The notes under the pieces were generated by a model. The model was not told the origin of the DNA. It was given only the letters and a program-made list of their open reading frames with translations, and searched no databases. 64,000 nucleotides of DNA from Aselliscus stoliczkanus (taxonomy: Eukaryota; Chordata; Mammalia; Chiroptera; Hipposideridae), in assembly GCA_033961575.1 (NCBI GenBank), contig CM066737.1, positions 97,554,709 through 97,618,708 of the forward strand. Reading direction: 5' to 3'. Positions 49,847 to 63,562 of the stretch are shown piece after piece. Numbering within the stretch: position 1 is the first letter of the stretch; every line of letters starts with the position of its first letter. The translations under genes and the position numbers were made by a program.

Positions 49847-51339
49847 TCAATTTGTATTTTTTTAATCCCTTCACCTTTTTCACCCAGTCCCTCCAAACCC
49901 CTCCCATTTTGTAAACCATCAGTTTGTTCTCTGTATCTGAGTCTATTTGTTTTGTTTGTTTTTTTCTTTAAATTCCATAAATAAGTGAGATCATATGGTA
50001 TTTGTCTTTCTCAGTCTGACTTATTTCACTTAGTATAATACCCTCTAAGTCCATCCGTGTTGTCGCAAATGGTACGATTTCATTCCTTTTATGGTTGAGT
50101 AATATTCCATTATATACACTGGGGGTGCCAAAAAAAATGAATCTTTTTGAATTCTTTGGGATTTTTGTCAAATACCCAGGAGTGGAACTGCTGGGTCATA
50201 AGGTAGCTCTATTTTTAATTTTTTGAGGAACCTCCAGTTTTCCATAGTGGCTGTCCCAATTTGCAATCCCACCAACAAAGCACAAGGGTTCCCTTTTCTC
50301 TACATCCTCTCCAACACTTGTTGTTTGTTGATGTATTGATGATGGCCATTCTGACAGGTGTGAGGTGGTATCTCATTGTGGTTTTAATTTGCATTTCTCT
50401 GATTAGTGACTTTGAGTATTTTTTTTTTCATGTCTGTTGGTCATCTGTATGTCCTCTTTGGAGAAATATCTCTGCCCATTTTTAAATTCAATTGTTTGAT
50501 TTTTTGGTAGTGAGCTGTATGAGTTTTTTTAATAGATTTTGGATATTAATCCCTTATCAGACATTATCATTGGTGAGTATCTTCTCCCGTTCAGAAGGTT
50601 GTCTTTTTCATTTTGTTGATGGTTTCCTTTGCTGTGCAAAAACTTTTTAGTTCGATGTAGTCCCATTTGTTTATTTTTTTGGTTTCCCTTGCCTGTGGAG
50701 AAGTATCAGTAAAAATATTACTAAGGATAATGTCTCAGAGTTTACTGCCTATGTTTTCTTCTAGGAGTTTTACGGTTTCAGGTCTTACATTTAAGTCTTT
50801 AATCCATTTTGACTTTATTCTTGTATGTGTAATAAGGTGGTCGTTTCATTTTTTTGCATGTATCTGTCCCATTTGCCAGCATCATTTATTGAATAGACTG
50901 TCTTTATGCCATTGTATATTCTTGCTTCCTTTGTCATAGATTAAGTGACCATATAGGCATGCATTTATTTCTGGGCTCTCTATTCTGTTCCATTGATCTA
51001 TGTATCTGTTTTTATGCCAATATCATGCTGTTTTGATTACTACGGCCTTGTAGTACAGTTTGATATCAGGTAGCGTGATACCTCCAGCTTTGTTCTTCTT
51101 TCTCAAGATTGTCGTGGCTTTTTGGGGTCAGAAGCAGTCTTCTTCAACTTGCTTAATTTCTGATTGTAACTGGACCATTGTATATATATTTTTTCTATCT
51201 CCTCTGGAGTTTATTTCGGCTATTTTAAAAATAATCATTCAGGTTTTTGAAAATTTTGCAGAGATGAACAAAGAACACTTCTGTAATTGTTTTACTTTTC
51301 TCTGTATCAGTTGTCATTCCTCAGTCTGACTACTAATTG

Positions 51340-51980
51340 TGTCTATAGAAGCTATCTTCCATTCTTTTTCTTCAAAGAACTCTTGGATTTAGTAGTTCTA
51401 TTTTTCTTTTTGCTAATTTATTATTTTCTGCCTATATCCTTACTAGTTACATAATTTCTTAATTATTTTACAGTTTTTTTACTGTACTGATTTACTTTCA
51501 TTTCTTATTTCATAACTGCCTAAGGCAGTGAATTTTCCTTTTAGAAAAGCCACACATTTCATTTTAATTTTCAAATATACTGCAATTATGGTTTTAAATG
51601 GAATTGGACAATTTTTATGTTTCATGGGCACTTGAAAAGAAATTGTGGTATAGAGTTTAACATACTATTGAATTGTACCTAAGAGCTTCGACGACTGACT
51701 TTTTCATACCTATGTGCCATGTGTTAAGAGATATGAGTCTCCTTTATTACATCTGTTTTTTTCCTTGGGTTTTCCATTTTTGTTTTGATGGTTTGTTATC
51801 TGATACAGTAAGATTCACAACGATTATATTTTCATTGTGGATTATATTCCATATGATTATTAAGTGGCACCCTATGTCTCATGTAATGCTTTAGTCATAT
51901 TTCTGTTCACATTTGCATAGTATATTCTCCTTTTACTTTCAATCTTCTTAAAATAACTTATGTTGGTTTTTGTTATTATT
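51340..51980 (-). mobile_element. probable further L1 ORF2 remnant
   Basis: CTTTTTGCTAATTTATTATTTT and similar AT-rich text suggest reversed L1; low certainty. Confidence 0.35.
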
Positions 51981-51984
51981 TTTA

Positions 51985-52436
51985 TTTATCTATTTATTAT
52001 TTTTTAAAGACTTTATTGGGGAATCGGGGGAGGGGAACAGCATGGGGGAATCGGGGGAGGGGAACAGCCAAGTTGCTGTCCTTTTGTTCTTCAGTCTAAT
52101 TGCGGAGGATGTTGCTTCACTGGCCCATGTTGGTATTGTCATTGTGCTCTTCCCGGATGAGGCAGATGGGTCGCCGGCCTCTGGGTGGTCGCTCACTGTG
52201 GCTATTGGCAGCTCACATTGGCTGTCAGCTGCTCACACTGGCTGCCGGTCACTCACTGTAGCCTATGGCAGCAGGGGCTGCAGCCTACACCGTCGCCGGG
52301 GCTCGCACAGCCTAGCTCCAGGTGGAGCTGTTGTTAGCTGTAGAGGGCAGTGTTACTGGCCCTCATATGTGGGACCCGAACCGGGGCCGCTGGCACCCCA
52401 AACCAGCTCTTAATCAATGTGCCACTTGGCTGGCCC
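51985..52436 (-). mobile_element. SINE-L, ~170 bp from exon 5
   Basis: Flanks TTTTGTTATTATTTTTA and GTTTTAGTTATTTTTAA. The body is shortened by one repeat block at CTATGGCAGCAGGGGC. Confidence 0.92.
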
Positions 52437-52566
52437 AGTTTTAGTTATTTTTAATGAAGAAAATGGAAATGTAAATTATTTTGCTCTACCACTTTTGACT
52501 GATGGAATTTATTAATCAACAGAGATGTTTTCATTTGTTATGTGAGTACTTTCTATAAAACCACTA

Positions 52567-52740
<174 letters not shown>

Positions 52741-53049
52741 TCACATAAGAAAAAGGAATTTACTACTAGTATTGCAGTCGTCAAATTAATAATGTGTATA
52801 ATCTTAAAACATCGTCCTGTACTTCAAATTCTTGCTTAAAAAAATAAGTCTCTCTGGATAGTCAAAAAATTATACCTACATATATGATATATATATAAAA
52901 TTTTACAATAATGTATAGATTTGGTGGTCTTTGAAATTACATTTTGTAGAACATGGCATTCCAAAATAGACTTACATTTTCAAAATTTTCAGAAACCAAT
53001 ATAATGAGCAAATAACTTGAAATGAGTCACATACATAAAGAAATGGTTA

Positions 53050-53307
53050 ATACGGAGGGTTCCAAAAAAAATGTATACACGTTTTTTGGGTTTTTTGAGG
53101 GCAGTGTCACTGGCCCTCATATGTGGGACCTGAACCGGGGCCGCTGGCGTCCCAAGTGAGCTCTTAACCACCGCGCCACTCGGCCGGCCCTGTATACACA
53201 TTTTATGAAAGGAAAAAAACTGTATTAAAATTCTAATACTCAATATATACTGATAACAAAAGATGAATACAAGTCGTGTGTATACATTTTTTTTTTGCAC
53301 CCCCAGT
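53050..53307. mobile_element. mariner-like MITE carrying a SINE-S
   Basis: Same family as 39,788: left TACGGAGGGTTCCAAAAAAA, right TTTTGCACCCCCAGTA, with shared interior AAAAACTGTATTAAAATT. Confidence 0.75.
53086..53190 (-). mobile_element. SINE-S in the MITE
   Basis: Duplication TGTATACACGTTTT / TGTATACACATTTT comes from the MITE inverted repeat. Confidence 0.93.
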
Positions 53308-53527
53308 ATTTCTGTGAGAAACTAAATGAAAAACATTTTTATGCTTTACTCTGAATTATTTTCAGAGGACACAGTAGAAAATATAATTCAAATAAATTAT
53401 CAAAATATTTATTGTGTCTTAGCTATTATAATTGAATGTGGAAGTTTATCTAAGTGTACTCCTATTGAATTAATGTTAAAGTACATTTTAAAATGCATAA
53501 TGCTCAGATTGTCCTTAGGAGGACTTT

Positions 53528-53628
53528 TTTTTTAGAGGGCAGTGTCACTGGTCCTCATATGTGGGATCTGAACCTGGGCTGCTGGCATCCCAAGCCAGCT
53601 CTTAACCACCACGCCACTCGGCCGGCCC
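53528..53628 (-). mobile_element. SINE-S in intron 4
   Basis: Flank GGAGGACTTTTT / GGAGGGACTATTTT. Confidence 0.93.
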
Positions 53629-53915
53629 GGAGGGACTATTTTTTATCAAGTCACTTTCTAAAAATGGAATTACATTTAATAGTCTCATAAGACAACACAG
53701 CTACTCTACAAAAAAGCATCACCTAAATATATTGTGCTGTTATTTAGTACTAAATACAGAAAAATGATTGTAAAATTCACCTATTTCTTGGTAATTGGGA
53801 TTTTATAAAAAAATTACCCACATTATTTCACAAGCTGTGAATTATTAAACTGTTAAAAACAGTGCTTTTCTATGTAAAACCCTAAAGGCTCTAAGGCTAA
53901 AAATGTGGAAACAAA

Positions 53916-54058
53916 GGGCCAGCCGAGTGGCTCAGTTGGTTAAGAGCTCGCTCAAGAGTGCGACCTGAGCTCTGATCAACAGCAGGTCGATGCCCAGCCT
54001 GAGCTGAGTTGCCACTCAGCTGCCAACAGGTAGCAGGATGGCTCAGCTAAAAAAAAAA
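53916..54058 (+). mobile_element. SINE-V in intron 4
   Basis: Duplication AAATGTGGAAACAAA. Confidence 0.93.
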
Positions 54059-54420
54059 AAATGTGGAAACAAAGGTGAAAGAGATTAAAAAAAAAATAGT
54101 AGCCACCCATTTAAACCACTATATGGCATGCCTGTGTAACTGTATATGCTGTCAAAATGAGGGTTTATTGCAAGTCAACAAACTTATTTATAAGCTACTA
54201 GAAAGTAATAAGGGATAAAAATTTCTCATCTAAAACCTTTTATCTGGGTCCACACACCCAAAGGATAAAACACATCCCCATCAGTATATGTGTTTTAAGG
54301 AACACATATGACAATAATTATTAGTGGGAGTGAAAAGGAGTGTGTCTGTCCCTCTCCCCCATCATGATTTTTATAAATTTGGTAGTCTTTAAAATGCTCA
54401 GGTATAATTATAATGATACA

Positions 54421-54525
54421 GGGCGGGCCGAGTGGCGCAGTGATTAAGTGCTGGTTTGGGAAGCCAGTGGCCCCGGTTCAGTCCCACATGTGAGGGTCAG
54501 TGACACTGCCCTCAAAAAAAAAATT
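54421..54525 (+). mobile_element. SINE-S in intron 4
   Basis: Target AATTATAATGATACA recurs after the tail as ATTATAATGATACAT. Confidence 0.93.
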
Positions 54526-55015
54526 ATTATAATGATACATTTATGTAGTCACAAGAGGGCATGATACTTAAAGTTCCTTCCAGGTCTCATCCTCCCTTAT
54601 CTTTCACTTGGGTGTCTATATAGGCTATGATATTTGTTAACAAACCCAGAGCTTCCCGTGATTTTGTTCTAGCTGGCAGAGGCACGAGTAGAAGGAGGCA
54701 AGTATTTCAGCTGATAAGCCAAAGAAAGTACTAAGAAGGCATGTGGGTGGGCTTTGAGTGCAGAGGTTATCATTCTGACCCAATGATGAATAGGAAGATT
54801 AGGTAGATTTCAGGATTGGATGAAAATCTTGAAGTACCATGAGGATATATATAACCATGCTGGCAAAGGATAAAAAGACCCATATTACAGATACGTATAT
54901 GGTTAATTGAGCACATTCATCAATATATAAATCTCCTCCGCAAAAGAGAAGGTACCTCAAAATGATAATGATGGATATACACTGGGGAATAGCCAAAGAA
55001 AAAATAGCAAATGTT

Positions 55016-55123
55016 GGGCCGGCCAAGTGGCGCGGTGGTTAAACACTGGCTTGGGACGCCAGCGGCCCCAGCTTCGGATCCCACATATGAGGGCCAGTGA
55101 CACTGCCCTCAAAAAACAAAACT
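55016..55123 (+). mobile_element. SINE-S, ~94 bp past the exon 4 donor
   Basis: Flanked by AAATAGCAAATGT and AAAAAGCAAATGT; antisense to MBTPS2. Confidence 0.93.
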
Positions 55124-55215
55124 AAAAAAAGCAAATGTAGCAGATTTTAGTAATAAACCCTCGTAAATGAAAAGCTTCTTTGCCTATAGTACAAAGAAAA
55201 AGGTAAATATCATTA

Positions 55216-56430
<1,215 letters not shown>

Positions 56431-56532
56431 TACACATTTTAAAAAATTATACTTTTATTATAAATATGGTTTTGAAATCTCAATAGTATCACAAACATTT
56501 TTCCATGATATTTTCTGGTTCAACATGATTTT

Positions 56533-56775
56533 TTTTTTTAGCTGAGTCATCCTGCCACCTGTTGGCAGCTCAGCTAGGGCCAGGAATCCAAGAGACCCTG
56601 ATGCTCAGAGCTCACACTTTTTTTTTTTAACTTTATTATTATTATTATTATTAGTTACAGATGTACAAAACAATGCAATAGTTATTTTTTTTCACCCCTT
56701 ACAAAGTGACTCCCCCCTCACACTCTTGAGCGAGCTCTTAACAAACTGAGCCACTGGGCCGGCCCTTCAACAACA
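56533..56775 (-). mobile_element. SINE-V 1 with L1 3' tail insert
   Basis: Interrupted after CTCAGAGCTCACACTT by a reversed L1 tail (TTACAGATGTACAAAACAATG) to about 56,712. Confidence 0.8.
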
Positions 56776-56789
56776 TTTTCTTTTGTTTA

Positions 56790-57715
56790 GCTGAGCCATC
56801 CTGCCACCTGTTGGCAGCTCAGCGGCAGCTCAGCTAGGGCCAGGAATCCAAGGCACTCTGTTGCTCAGAGCTCACACTTTGTTTTAAAAATTATTTTTTT
56901 AATTATTAATAGTTACAGATGTACAAAACTATGCTATAGTTATCTTTTTATTTATTTATTTATTTATTTTTTTGAGGGCAGTGTCCCTGGCCCTCACATG
57001 TGGGACCCGAACCGAGGCTGCTGGCTTTCCAAGCCAGCACTTAACCACTGTGCCACTCGGCCGGCCCTATAGTTATCTTTTTCACCCCTTACATAGTGAC
57101 CCCCCCCCTTCTTGTCCCTCCACCCCCGATATCATACATAGCTATGACAATTCCACTGACTACATCCCCACACTATATTCCACATCCCATGACTATATAT
57201 GTGTTAAATTATAGTCAACATATAATATTAATAAGTGGCAGCTTCAGATGTACAGTGCAGTAGTCAGGCCACTACACCATCGATGAAGTGGTCTCCCTGA
57301 CAGGACATGAGTCCATCTGGTCCCCTAAAGAAATATTTACAACATTATTGAGTATATTCCCTAAACGGTCTTTTCTGTCTCTGCAGTAGTATTTAGTTAT
57401 CAGTTTGTGTTGCCTCGTCCCTTCCCCTTCTCCCTCATGCCCATCCCCATCTCATCTAGCCCTCATCAGTTTTTCTTTTGTGCCTCTAAGACTATTTCTG
57501 TTTACATTGCTTGTTTATTCAGTTCTTTAGATTCCACATATAAGTGTGAGCATGTGGTATTTGTCTTTCTCTGACTTATTTCACTTAGCATAATGTTCTC
57601 TAGGTCCATCCTCATCGTTGCAAATGGTACAATTTCTTTCTTCTTTATAGCTGCGTAATACTCTTATTGTGCAAATCTTGAGCAAGCTCAACAAACTGAG
57701 CCACTTGGCCGGCCC
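56790..57715 (-). mobile_element. SINE-V 2 with longer L1 3' insert
   Basis: The same SINE break point (CTCAGAGCTCACACTT). The L1 insert, about 56,880-57,660, includes GACTTATTTCACTTAGCATAA and carries a SINE-S. Confidence 0.8.
56950..57067 (-). mobile_element. SINE-S in the L1 insert
   Basis: Duplication TATAGTTATCTTTTT. Confidence 0.94.
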
Positions 57716-57734
57716 TTTCAACATGATTTTCTTT

Positions 57735-57838
57735 TGTTTAGCTGAACCATCCTGCTACCTGTTGGCAGCTCAGCGGCAGCTCAGCTTGGGAATCGAACTG
57801 GGGACCCTGTTTCTCAGAGCTCACACTCTTGAGCAAGC
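57735..57838 (-). mobile_element. SINE-V 3, truncated
   Basis: Ends at CACACTCTTGAGCAAGC, then the target text TTCAACATGATTTTT. Confidence 0.8.
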
Positions 57839-58009
57839 TTCAACATGATTTTTAATAGCTGCATTGTATTCTGTGGAATAGATTGTTGGGCATTTAGTTG
57901 TTTTAAAAGTTTCTGCTCTTATAAATACTATAATAAACATATATGGATACATATGCCCAAATATTTTGGGGAGAGAAATTCTTAGACCATCATAGTTGGT
58001 TCAGGCTCC

Positions 58010-58215
58010 AGAGAAGTATCACTTGGGTTTGATGCTGTGGCTCCCTCCCTAACTAGGAAGTTTGGATTGTTCCAACACTTCAATTTCCTCATCATTAAAA
58101 TGGAAATAACCCCATTTACATAATAGGGTAATTTTGAGGGTTACACAAGATAATCTGTGCCCAGTGTTTAATATTAGACCTCATAGCAAGAGTAACAAAT
58201 GCTATTATTACACTA
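58010..58215 (+). repeat. MIR
   Basis: CAATTTCCTCATCATTAAAATGG and GGGTTACACAAGATAATCTG. Confidence 0.65.
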
Positions 58216-58678
58216 AATTTAAAGGACTTTGATCTGTATCAAACTGCTCTCTAAAAGCAGACCCTTCCATATTCATAATTTCTGCCATTAGTTTTATGCT
58301 TATGTCTTCCTCATATAAAAAGAAACCTGTTTTTTTTCTGTCAAGGTCTTTCATTATTTCATGTTTTAATTTTAATTCAATTGGAATTTTTGTGCACAAC
58401 GGATAAATTTCACTTTTAAGCCTTCTTTAGCAACTGAAGAGGAGATTCAAACCACACTGCTTGGATTGCTTTCTAAATTCACTTAAGTAATTTCAAGTGT
58501 CCTTTCCCTAGTTTTATAATCATCATTTTTAATGTATATATAATATTTCATTGAGTGACAATCCCAATATTTAGCCATTTCTCAGTTACATATTGTAGTT
58601 GTTTCCAATTCTTCATAATAATAAATAGTGTTAGGAAAAAGAGCTTGATAAATGCCTTTTTTTTTCTATATTTGGGAC

Positions 58679-58787
58679 TTTTTTTTTTTTTTTGAGGGCA
58701 GTATCACTGGCCCTCATATGTGGGACCCAAACCGGGGCCGCCAGCTTCCCAAGCCAGCGCTTAACCACTGTGCCACTCGGCCAGCCC
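58679..58787 (-). mobile_element. SINE-S in intron 3
   Basis: Flanks TTGGGACTTTTT / TTGGGACATTTC. Confidence 0.93.
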
Positions 58788-59868
58788 TTGGGACATTTCT
58801 TATGATGCTCTTTATATAAAGCTCTCTTTATCCAGACCCTACTAAGCAATTCTTTTCAGAGACATCAATGTATCTTCTTGCACATACTTGCTCCATTCCC
58901 ATGTTGTCAGACATTTTTCTGTTCAGATCACTAGTTTCCTTTTCTCTGACCCCTCTCTAAATTTATGTACTTAACCTTAATTCTCATACTCATACATTCC
59001 CTCTATATCACAGAGTATCCTGGTTACTTTACCTTTATGTCAAATAAATCAGTAGGTTTGATCCAATAGGACATTGGTTCTCTCTCTCTATTATTTTATG
59101 GATATAATAATGAGATAAGGTAAGGATTTGAGCGTGTAACTATACCAACAGATGGTAGGTCTTATTTGCTGGCAACAGTACACAAAAGCCCATCTGTCTA
59201 GGCCATGATCACACAGGGTATTAGATGTACCAGAATACTGATCTCTCAACAACACACAGTGCCAGGTCTTGGAGAATGAATACTGAACAAGACTGTAGGG
59301 AATTACAGAGTAAACAGACAGTATGTTCTCTAATGCACAAGAGCTCATGTCAGGAGATTTTAACATTCTTATACATATACATAAATATGCACAGAGGACA
59401 GCAGACTTCTTAATGAGTCCAAAGCATGACTCTCTTAACAGAAGTCGACATTTTTGTGAGCTCTATGAATAAACTGAGAAGCAAAACGAAGAAAGTTTCT
59501 TCTCTGAGCATCCTGCCATTCTAATCCTATCAAGCAGACAGGACAATGATCATATTTCCTCCAAACCTGCTTCTTTCTCAACTGTCCTATTTCTTGGCAA
59601 ACAATAACCAATTATGTATCCCAAGAGTTATCCTAAACTCTTCCTTCTCCCTCCAGCATTATATTCAATTAATCGCCAAGGCCTGAGAATTCCACTCCAA
59701 AATACCCCTTGAATCTACCCGGTTCATTCTTCTTACCACTAATTTAGTTTAAGTCTTTATCACTTCTAATGTGAATTATTCCAACTACCCTCTTAAATGG
59801 TCTCTCCATCTTTGGTGGAACCCTACTTTGGTTCATTTTGCACAGACCTGTTATCTACAGTTAAAATC
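58788..59868. other. intron 3, old diverged sequence
   Basis: ATTCAATTAATCGCCAAGGCC suggests an ancient LINE-type repeat; no gene seen. Confidence 0.45.
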
Positions 59869-59885
59869 AGAACTCGTTAGAATGG

Positions 59886-60304
59886 GGCCGGCCGAGTGGC
59901 GCATTGGTTAAGCGCTGGTTTTGGGATGCCAGCGGCCCCGGTTCGGATCCCATATGAGGGCCAGTGACACTGCCCTCTACAGCTAACAACAGCTCCACCT
60001 GGAGCTGGGCTGTGCGAGCCCCGGTGATGGTGTGGGCTGCAGCCCATGCTGCAGTGCGCTGCCATAGGCTACAGTGAGTGGCCCGCAGCCAGCGTGAGCA
60101 GCCAATTGCGGCGGTGAGCGACATCCAGAGGCCAGCGACCGATCTGCCTCATACGGGAAGAGCGCAATGACGATACCAACAGTGAAGCAACATCCTCCGC
60201 AACTAAACTGAAGAACAAAAAGACAGCAACTTGTCTGTTCCCCTTCCCCGATTCCCCAACGCTGCTCCCCTCTGCCAATTCCCCAATAAAATCTTTAAAA
60301 AAAA
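59886..60304 (+). mobile_element. SINE-L
   Basis: Duplication AGAACTCGTTAGAATGG. Confidence 0.95.
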
Positions 60305-60436
60305 AGAACTCGTTAGAATGGCCTTTCATAACCCAAACTCTACATATATCTCCTGTCTTATCTCCTGCACCATATACCATCTAGACACAGGTCAAAGTTA
60401 CTTTATAGTCTCTTGAAGAATTATTGATTCTTTCTT

Positions 60437-60538
60437 TGTTTTTCAGGGCAGTGTCACTGGCCCTCATATGTGGGACCGAACCGGGGCCACTGGCTTCCCA
60501 GGCCAGCACTTAACCACCGCGCCACTCGGCCGGCCCCT
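60437..60538 (-). mobile_element. SINE-S at the duplication boundary, copy 1
   Basis: Intact target pair TTATTGATTCTTTCTT / TTGTTGATTCTTTCTT. Confidence 0.94.
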
Positions 60539-60559
60539 TGTTGATTCTTTCTTAAGGGA

Positions 60560-61090
60560 GTACAACATAATGGCTCTGAGGTCAGTGGTGGATGAGTGAT
60601 GGATCCACCACTTACTAGCTGTGACCACAGGCAAGTGACTTAACAAGTGCCTTGGTTTTCTCCTCTGTGAATCTTACTTCCAGATGTTGCAAGAATAAAA
60701 TAAAACGGGCCCCAAAATCTCACATGGGAAGCACTGCATACTAACTAGATTTTATTATTATATTACTGTTATTATTCCCTCCACCTTTCCATGTTATATG
60801 GCTCCCTCTGTTACTAGGATGCTCAACTGCCACCTTCCTTTCGCAGGCAATGTAGACTCTCACCTGTCCCCTGAAGCTCTCCTCGACTCTCTCCCCAGCG
60901 TCAGGCACATCTCAGAACGCCTTCTCTCTATCCCGACAGCACCTTACACTTTACCCAGCTGTGGCACAATCATAGCAGCTCTCCCTCTAGACTAAAAGCT
61001 CCATGACTGCTAAGATTGGATTTGTTTCCCATATAAGGACTCAACAATACATAGCTGATAGGCAGAATAGAGTCAGTAAATGTTTGTTAA
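60560..61090 (+). repeat. MIR followed by L2-like sequence
   Basis: CACTTACTAGCTGTGACC (MIR), then AAAGCTCCATGACTGC (L2 3' end). Confidence 0.6.
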
Positions 61091-61170
61091 AGAAATAAAT
61101 CATCTCCTGAGGCCTCACCTGGAGATTCCTTTTAACCTCTGAAAAACAGCTGTTACCAAAGGAGAGATTC

Positions 61171-61545
61171 TTTTTTTTTTTAAGATTTTATTTGGGAATT
61201 GGGGGTGGGGAACAGAGTTGGGGGAGAAGGGGACCAGCCAAGTTGCTGTTCTTCAGTCTTTGTTGTGGAGGGCCCCAGTCACCATCTGGCTTCCCGTTGG
61301 GCAGCTTGTGGCCTTATCTAAGCTCAAGGTGCTGTGTTCAATCTTAGTTGCGGGTGGGCATAGCCCACCATCGAACTGGCAATCTTGTTATACCAGCTGA
61401 GCCACCCTGGCACCTGTTGGCAGCTCAGTGACACTCAGCTAGGGAGCAATGTTCACTGGCCCATGTGGGAATCGAATCGGCGGCCCTCTTGTTCAGAGCA
61501 CGTGCTCAAAGCCAACTCTTAACCAACTGAGCCACTCAGCTGGGC
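61171..61545 (-). mobile_element. SINE-V, full length (Ves-like)
   Basis: Both internal halves are present (GGGTGGGCATAGCCCACC; CACCTGTTGGCAGCTCAG), with AATAAAATCTT on the minus strand. This is the best Ves-type landmark here. Confidence 0.88.
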
Positions 61546-61557
61546 CAGGAGATGCTT

Positions 61558-61972
61558 TTTTTTTTTTTTTTTTTTTTAAAGATTTTATTGGGGAATCGGG
61601 GAAGGGAACAGACAAGTTGCTGTCTTTTTGTTCTTCAGTCTAGTTGTGGAGGACGTTGCTTCACTGGCCCATGTTGGTATCGTCATTGCACTCTTCCCGG
61701 ATGAGGCAGATCGGTTGTCGGACTCTGGATGGTCGCTCACCGCTGCTACTGGCAGCTCACGCTGGCTGCCGGCCACTCACTGTAGCCTATGGCAGCCCAC
61801 TGCAGCAGGGGCTGTTGTCTACATCGTCGCCAGGGCTCGCACAGCCCAGCTCCAAGTGGAGCTGTTGTTAGCTGTACAGGGCAGTGTCACTGGCCCTCGT
61901 ATGTGGGATCCGAACCAAGGCTGCTGGCATCCCCAAACCAGCTTTTAACCAATGCGCCACTCGGCTGACCCC
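61558..61972 (-). mobile_element. SINE-L
   Basis: Lies between AGGAGATGCTT and AGGAGAGATTCTT, so it entered next to the preceding element. Confidence 0.92.
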
Positions 61973-62077
61973 CAGGAGAGATTCTTTATCATTCTCTACA
62001 AATGACTTTTAAATCTTCCTATAGTGACCCAGTCTAATAAAGGCCACAAAGTGTTGAGTTTAAAACAAACAAACAAC

Positions 62078-62582
62078 AGGGCTGGCTGAGTTGGTTAAGA
62101 GCACGAGCTCTAGGGGCCAGCCGAATGGTGTGGTGGTTAAGCGCTGGTTTGGGAAGCCAGTGGCCCAGTTTGGGTCCCACATATGAGGGCCAGTGACACT
62201 GCTCTCAATAAAAAAAAACAAAAGAGCACGGCTCTAAAGCAACAGGGTTGCCAGTTCGATTCCCACATGGGCCAGTGAGCTGCGCCCAAGCTGAGCTGCT
62301 GCTGAGCTGCCAATGGGTGGCTGGATGGCTCAGCTGATGAGAGCGTGTGCTCTTAACAACAAGGTTGCGGGTTTGACTCCTACATGGGATGGTGGGCTGT
62401 GCCCCCCCACAAGTAAGATTGAACATGGCACCTTGAGCTGAGCGGCCGTGAGCTGTCAACGGGAGGCCAGATGCTGACTGGACTTGGAGCTGAGCTAGCT
62501 GTGCCCTCCACAGCTAAGACTGAAGGACAACAACTTGGCTGTTCCCCTTCCCCAATAAAATCTTTAAAACAACAACAACAAA
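62078..62582 (+). mobile_element. SINE-V, full length, split by a SINE-S
   Basis: Two GTTCGA/GTTTGACTCC-type B boxes mark the dimer; ends CCCCAATAAAATCTTTAAAA. Confidence 0.88.
62113..62221 (+). mobile_element. SINE-S nested in the SINE-V
   Basis: Host motif AGAGCACGAGCTCTA recurs as AGAGCACGGCTCTAA. Confidence 0.93.
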
Positions 62583-62702
62583 CTGTCACTAACTCGTAAA
62601 TAGTCTATTCCATTAATAAGAATATGATTAAAACCATAATATCCATGACCCCTAGAAATGGAATCTATAAATGTAAAAATTTTGAAATAAAAGCCAATGG
62701 TA

Positions 62703-63164
62703 GGGCCGGCCGAGTGGCGCATTGGTTAAGCGCTGGTTTTGGGATGCCAGCGGCCCCGGTTCGGATCCCACATGAGGGCCAGTGACACTGCCCTCTACAG
62801 CTAGCAACAGCTCCACCTGGAGCTGGGCTGTGCGAGCCCCGGTGATGGTGTGGGCTGCAGCCCCTGCTGCAGTGGGCTGCCATAGGCTGCAGTAAGCGGC
62901 CCGCAGCCAGCGTGAGCGGCTGGCAGCCAAGCGTGAGCTGCCAATAGCTGCGATGAGCGACATCCAGAGGCCAGCGACCGATCTGCCTCATCCGGGAAGA
63001 GCGCAATGACGATACCAACAGTGAAGCAACATCCTCCGCAACTAAAACTGAAGAACAAGAAGACGGCAACTTGTCTGTTCCCCTTCCCCGATTCCCCAAC
63101 GCTGTTCCCCTCCACCAATTCCCCAATAAAAAAAAATCTTTAAAAAAAAAAAAAAAAAAAAAAA
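62703..63164 (+). mobile_element. SINE-L
   Basis: Duplication AAAAGCCAATGGTA; its body closely matches those at 32,278 and 59,886. Confidence 0.95.
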
Positions 63165-63464
63165 AAGCCAATGGTAAAGCACCTTTCCAAACTCTGGAGA
63201 CATGAACTGATAAGGTAAAGGTGTGCTTTAGGGAGAATGATTATAAATACCTCACAGTCAAAGGAGTACAACTCAGCACATTATTCTTCACATCAAAAAA
63301 ATCAGTGACCATTCAAAAAGGTCTTAGACTTTTAATTAAAAGGATATTATTGGCTAGAGTATGAAAGTCACCAGGAGGAAAGGGGAACACTTTGCATAGG
63401 AAAAAAGTGCAATTTATTTATATATTATAGCGATCCTAAATCAACATCCTTATTCTTTTTTTTT

Positions 63465-63562
63465 TTTTGAGGGCAGTTTCACTGGCCCTCATATGTGGGA
63501 CCGAACCAGGGCCGCTGGCTTCCCAGGCCAGCACTTAACCACCGCGCCACTCGGCCGGCCCC
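63465..63562 (-). mobile_element. SINE-S at the duplication boundary, copy 2
   Basis: The left flank (CAACATCCTTATTC) does not match its right flank, as expected of a recombinant element. Confidence 0.92.

Larger units (their letters stand above)
48055..51330 (-). mobile_element. L1 3' half (ORF2 end and 3' UTR), heavily invaded
   Basis: The reversed 3' UTR starts near 48,055. ORF2-end landmarks appear at 50,000-51,330 (AGTCTGACTTATTTCACTTA; TGCTGGGTCATAAGGTAGC; TTGATTTGCATTTCTC-like). Insertions at 48,223-48,328 and 48,528-49,846 break it. The second block is bounded by ACCAATTTGTAC and TCAATTTGTATT. Confidence 0.75.
60445..63469. repeat. 3,025-bp tandem duplication, unit 1
   Basis: Bases from the SINE-S at 60,445 onward recur exactly 3,025 bp later. 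Sequence left of the SINE does not match left of the second copy, so the boundary lies in the SINE. The unit holds a SINE-S, MIR/L2 sequence, a SINE-V, two SINE-L and a nested SINE-V/SINE-S pair. Confidence 0.9.

Noticed and set aside
54799..55026. 75-codon hydrophobic minus-strand frame in intron 4
   Set aside because: Composition of AT-rich intron; starts inside a SINE-S and has no splice or family support.
58208..58399. 63-codon minus-strand frame in intron 3
   Set aside because: AT-rich old LINE-like sequence; no match to MBTPS2 exon 3.
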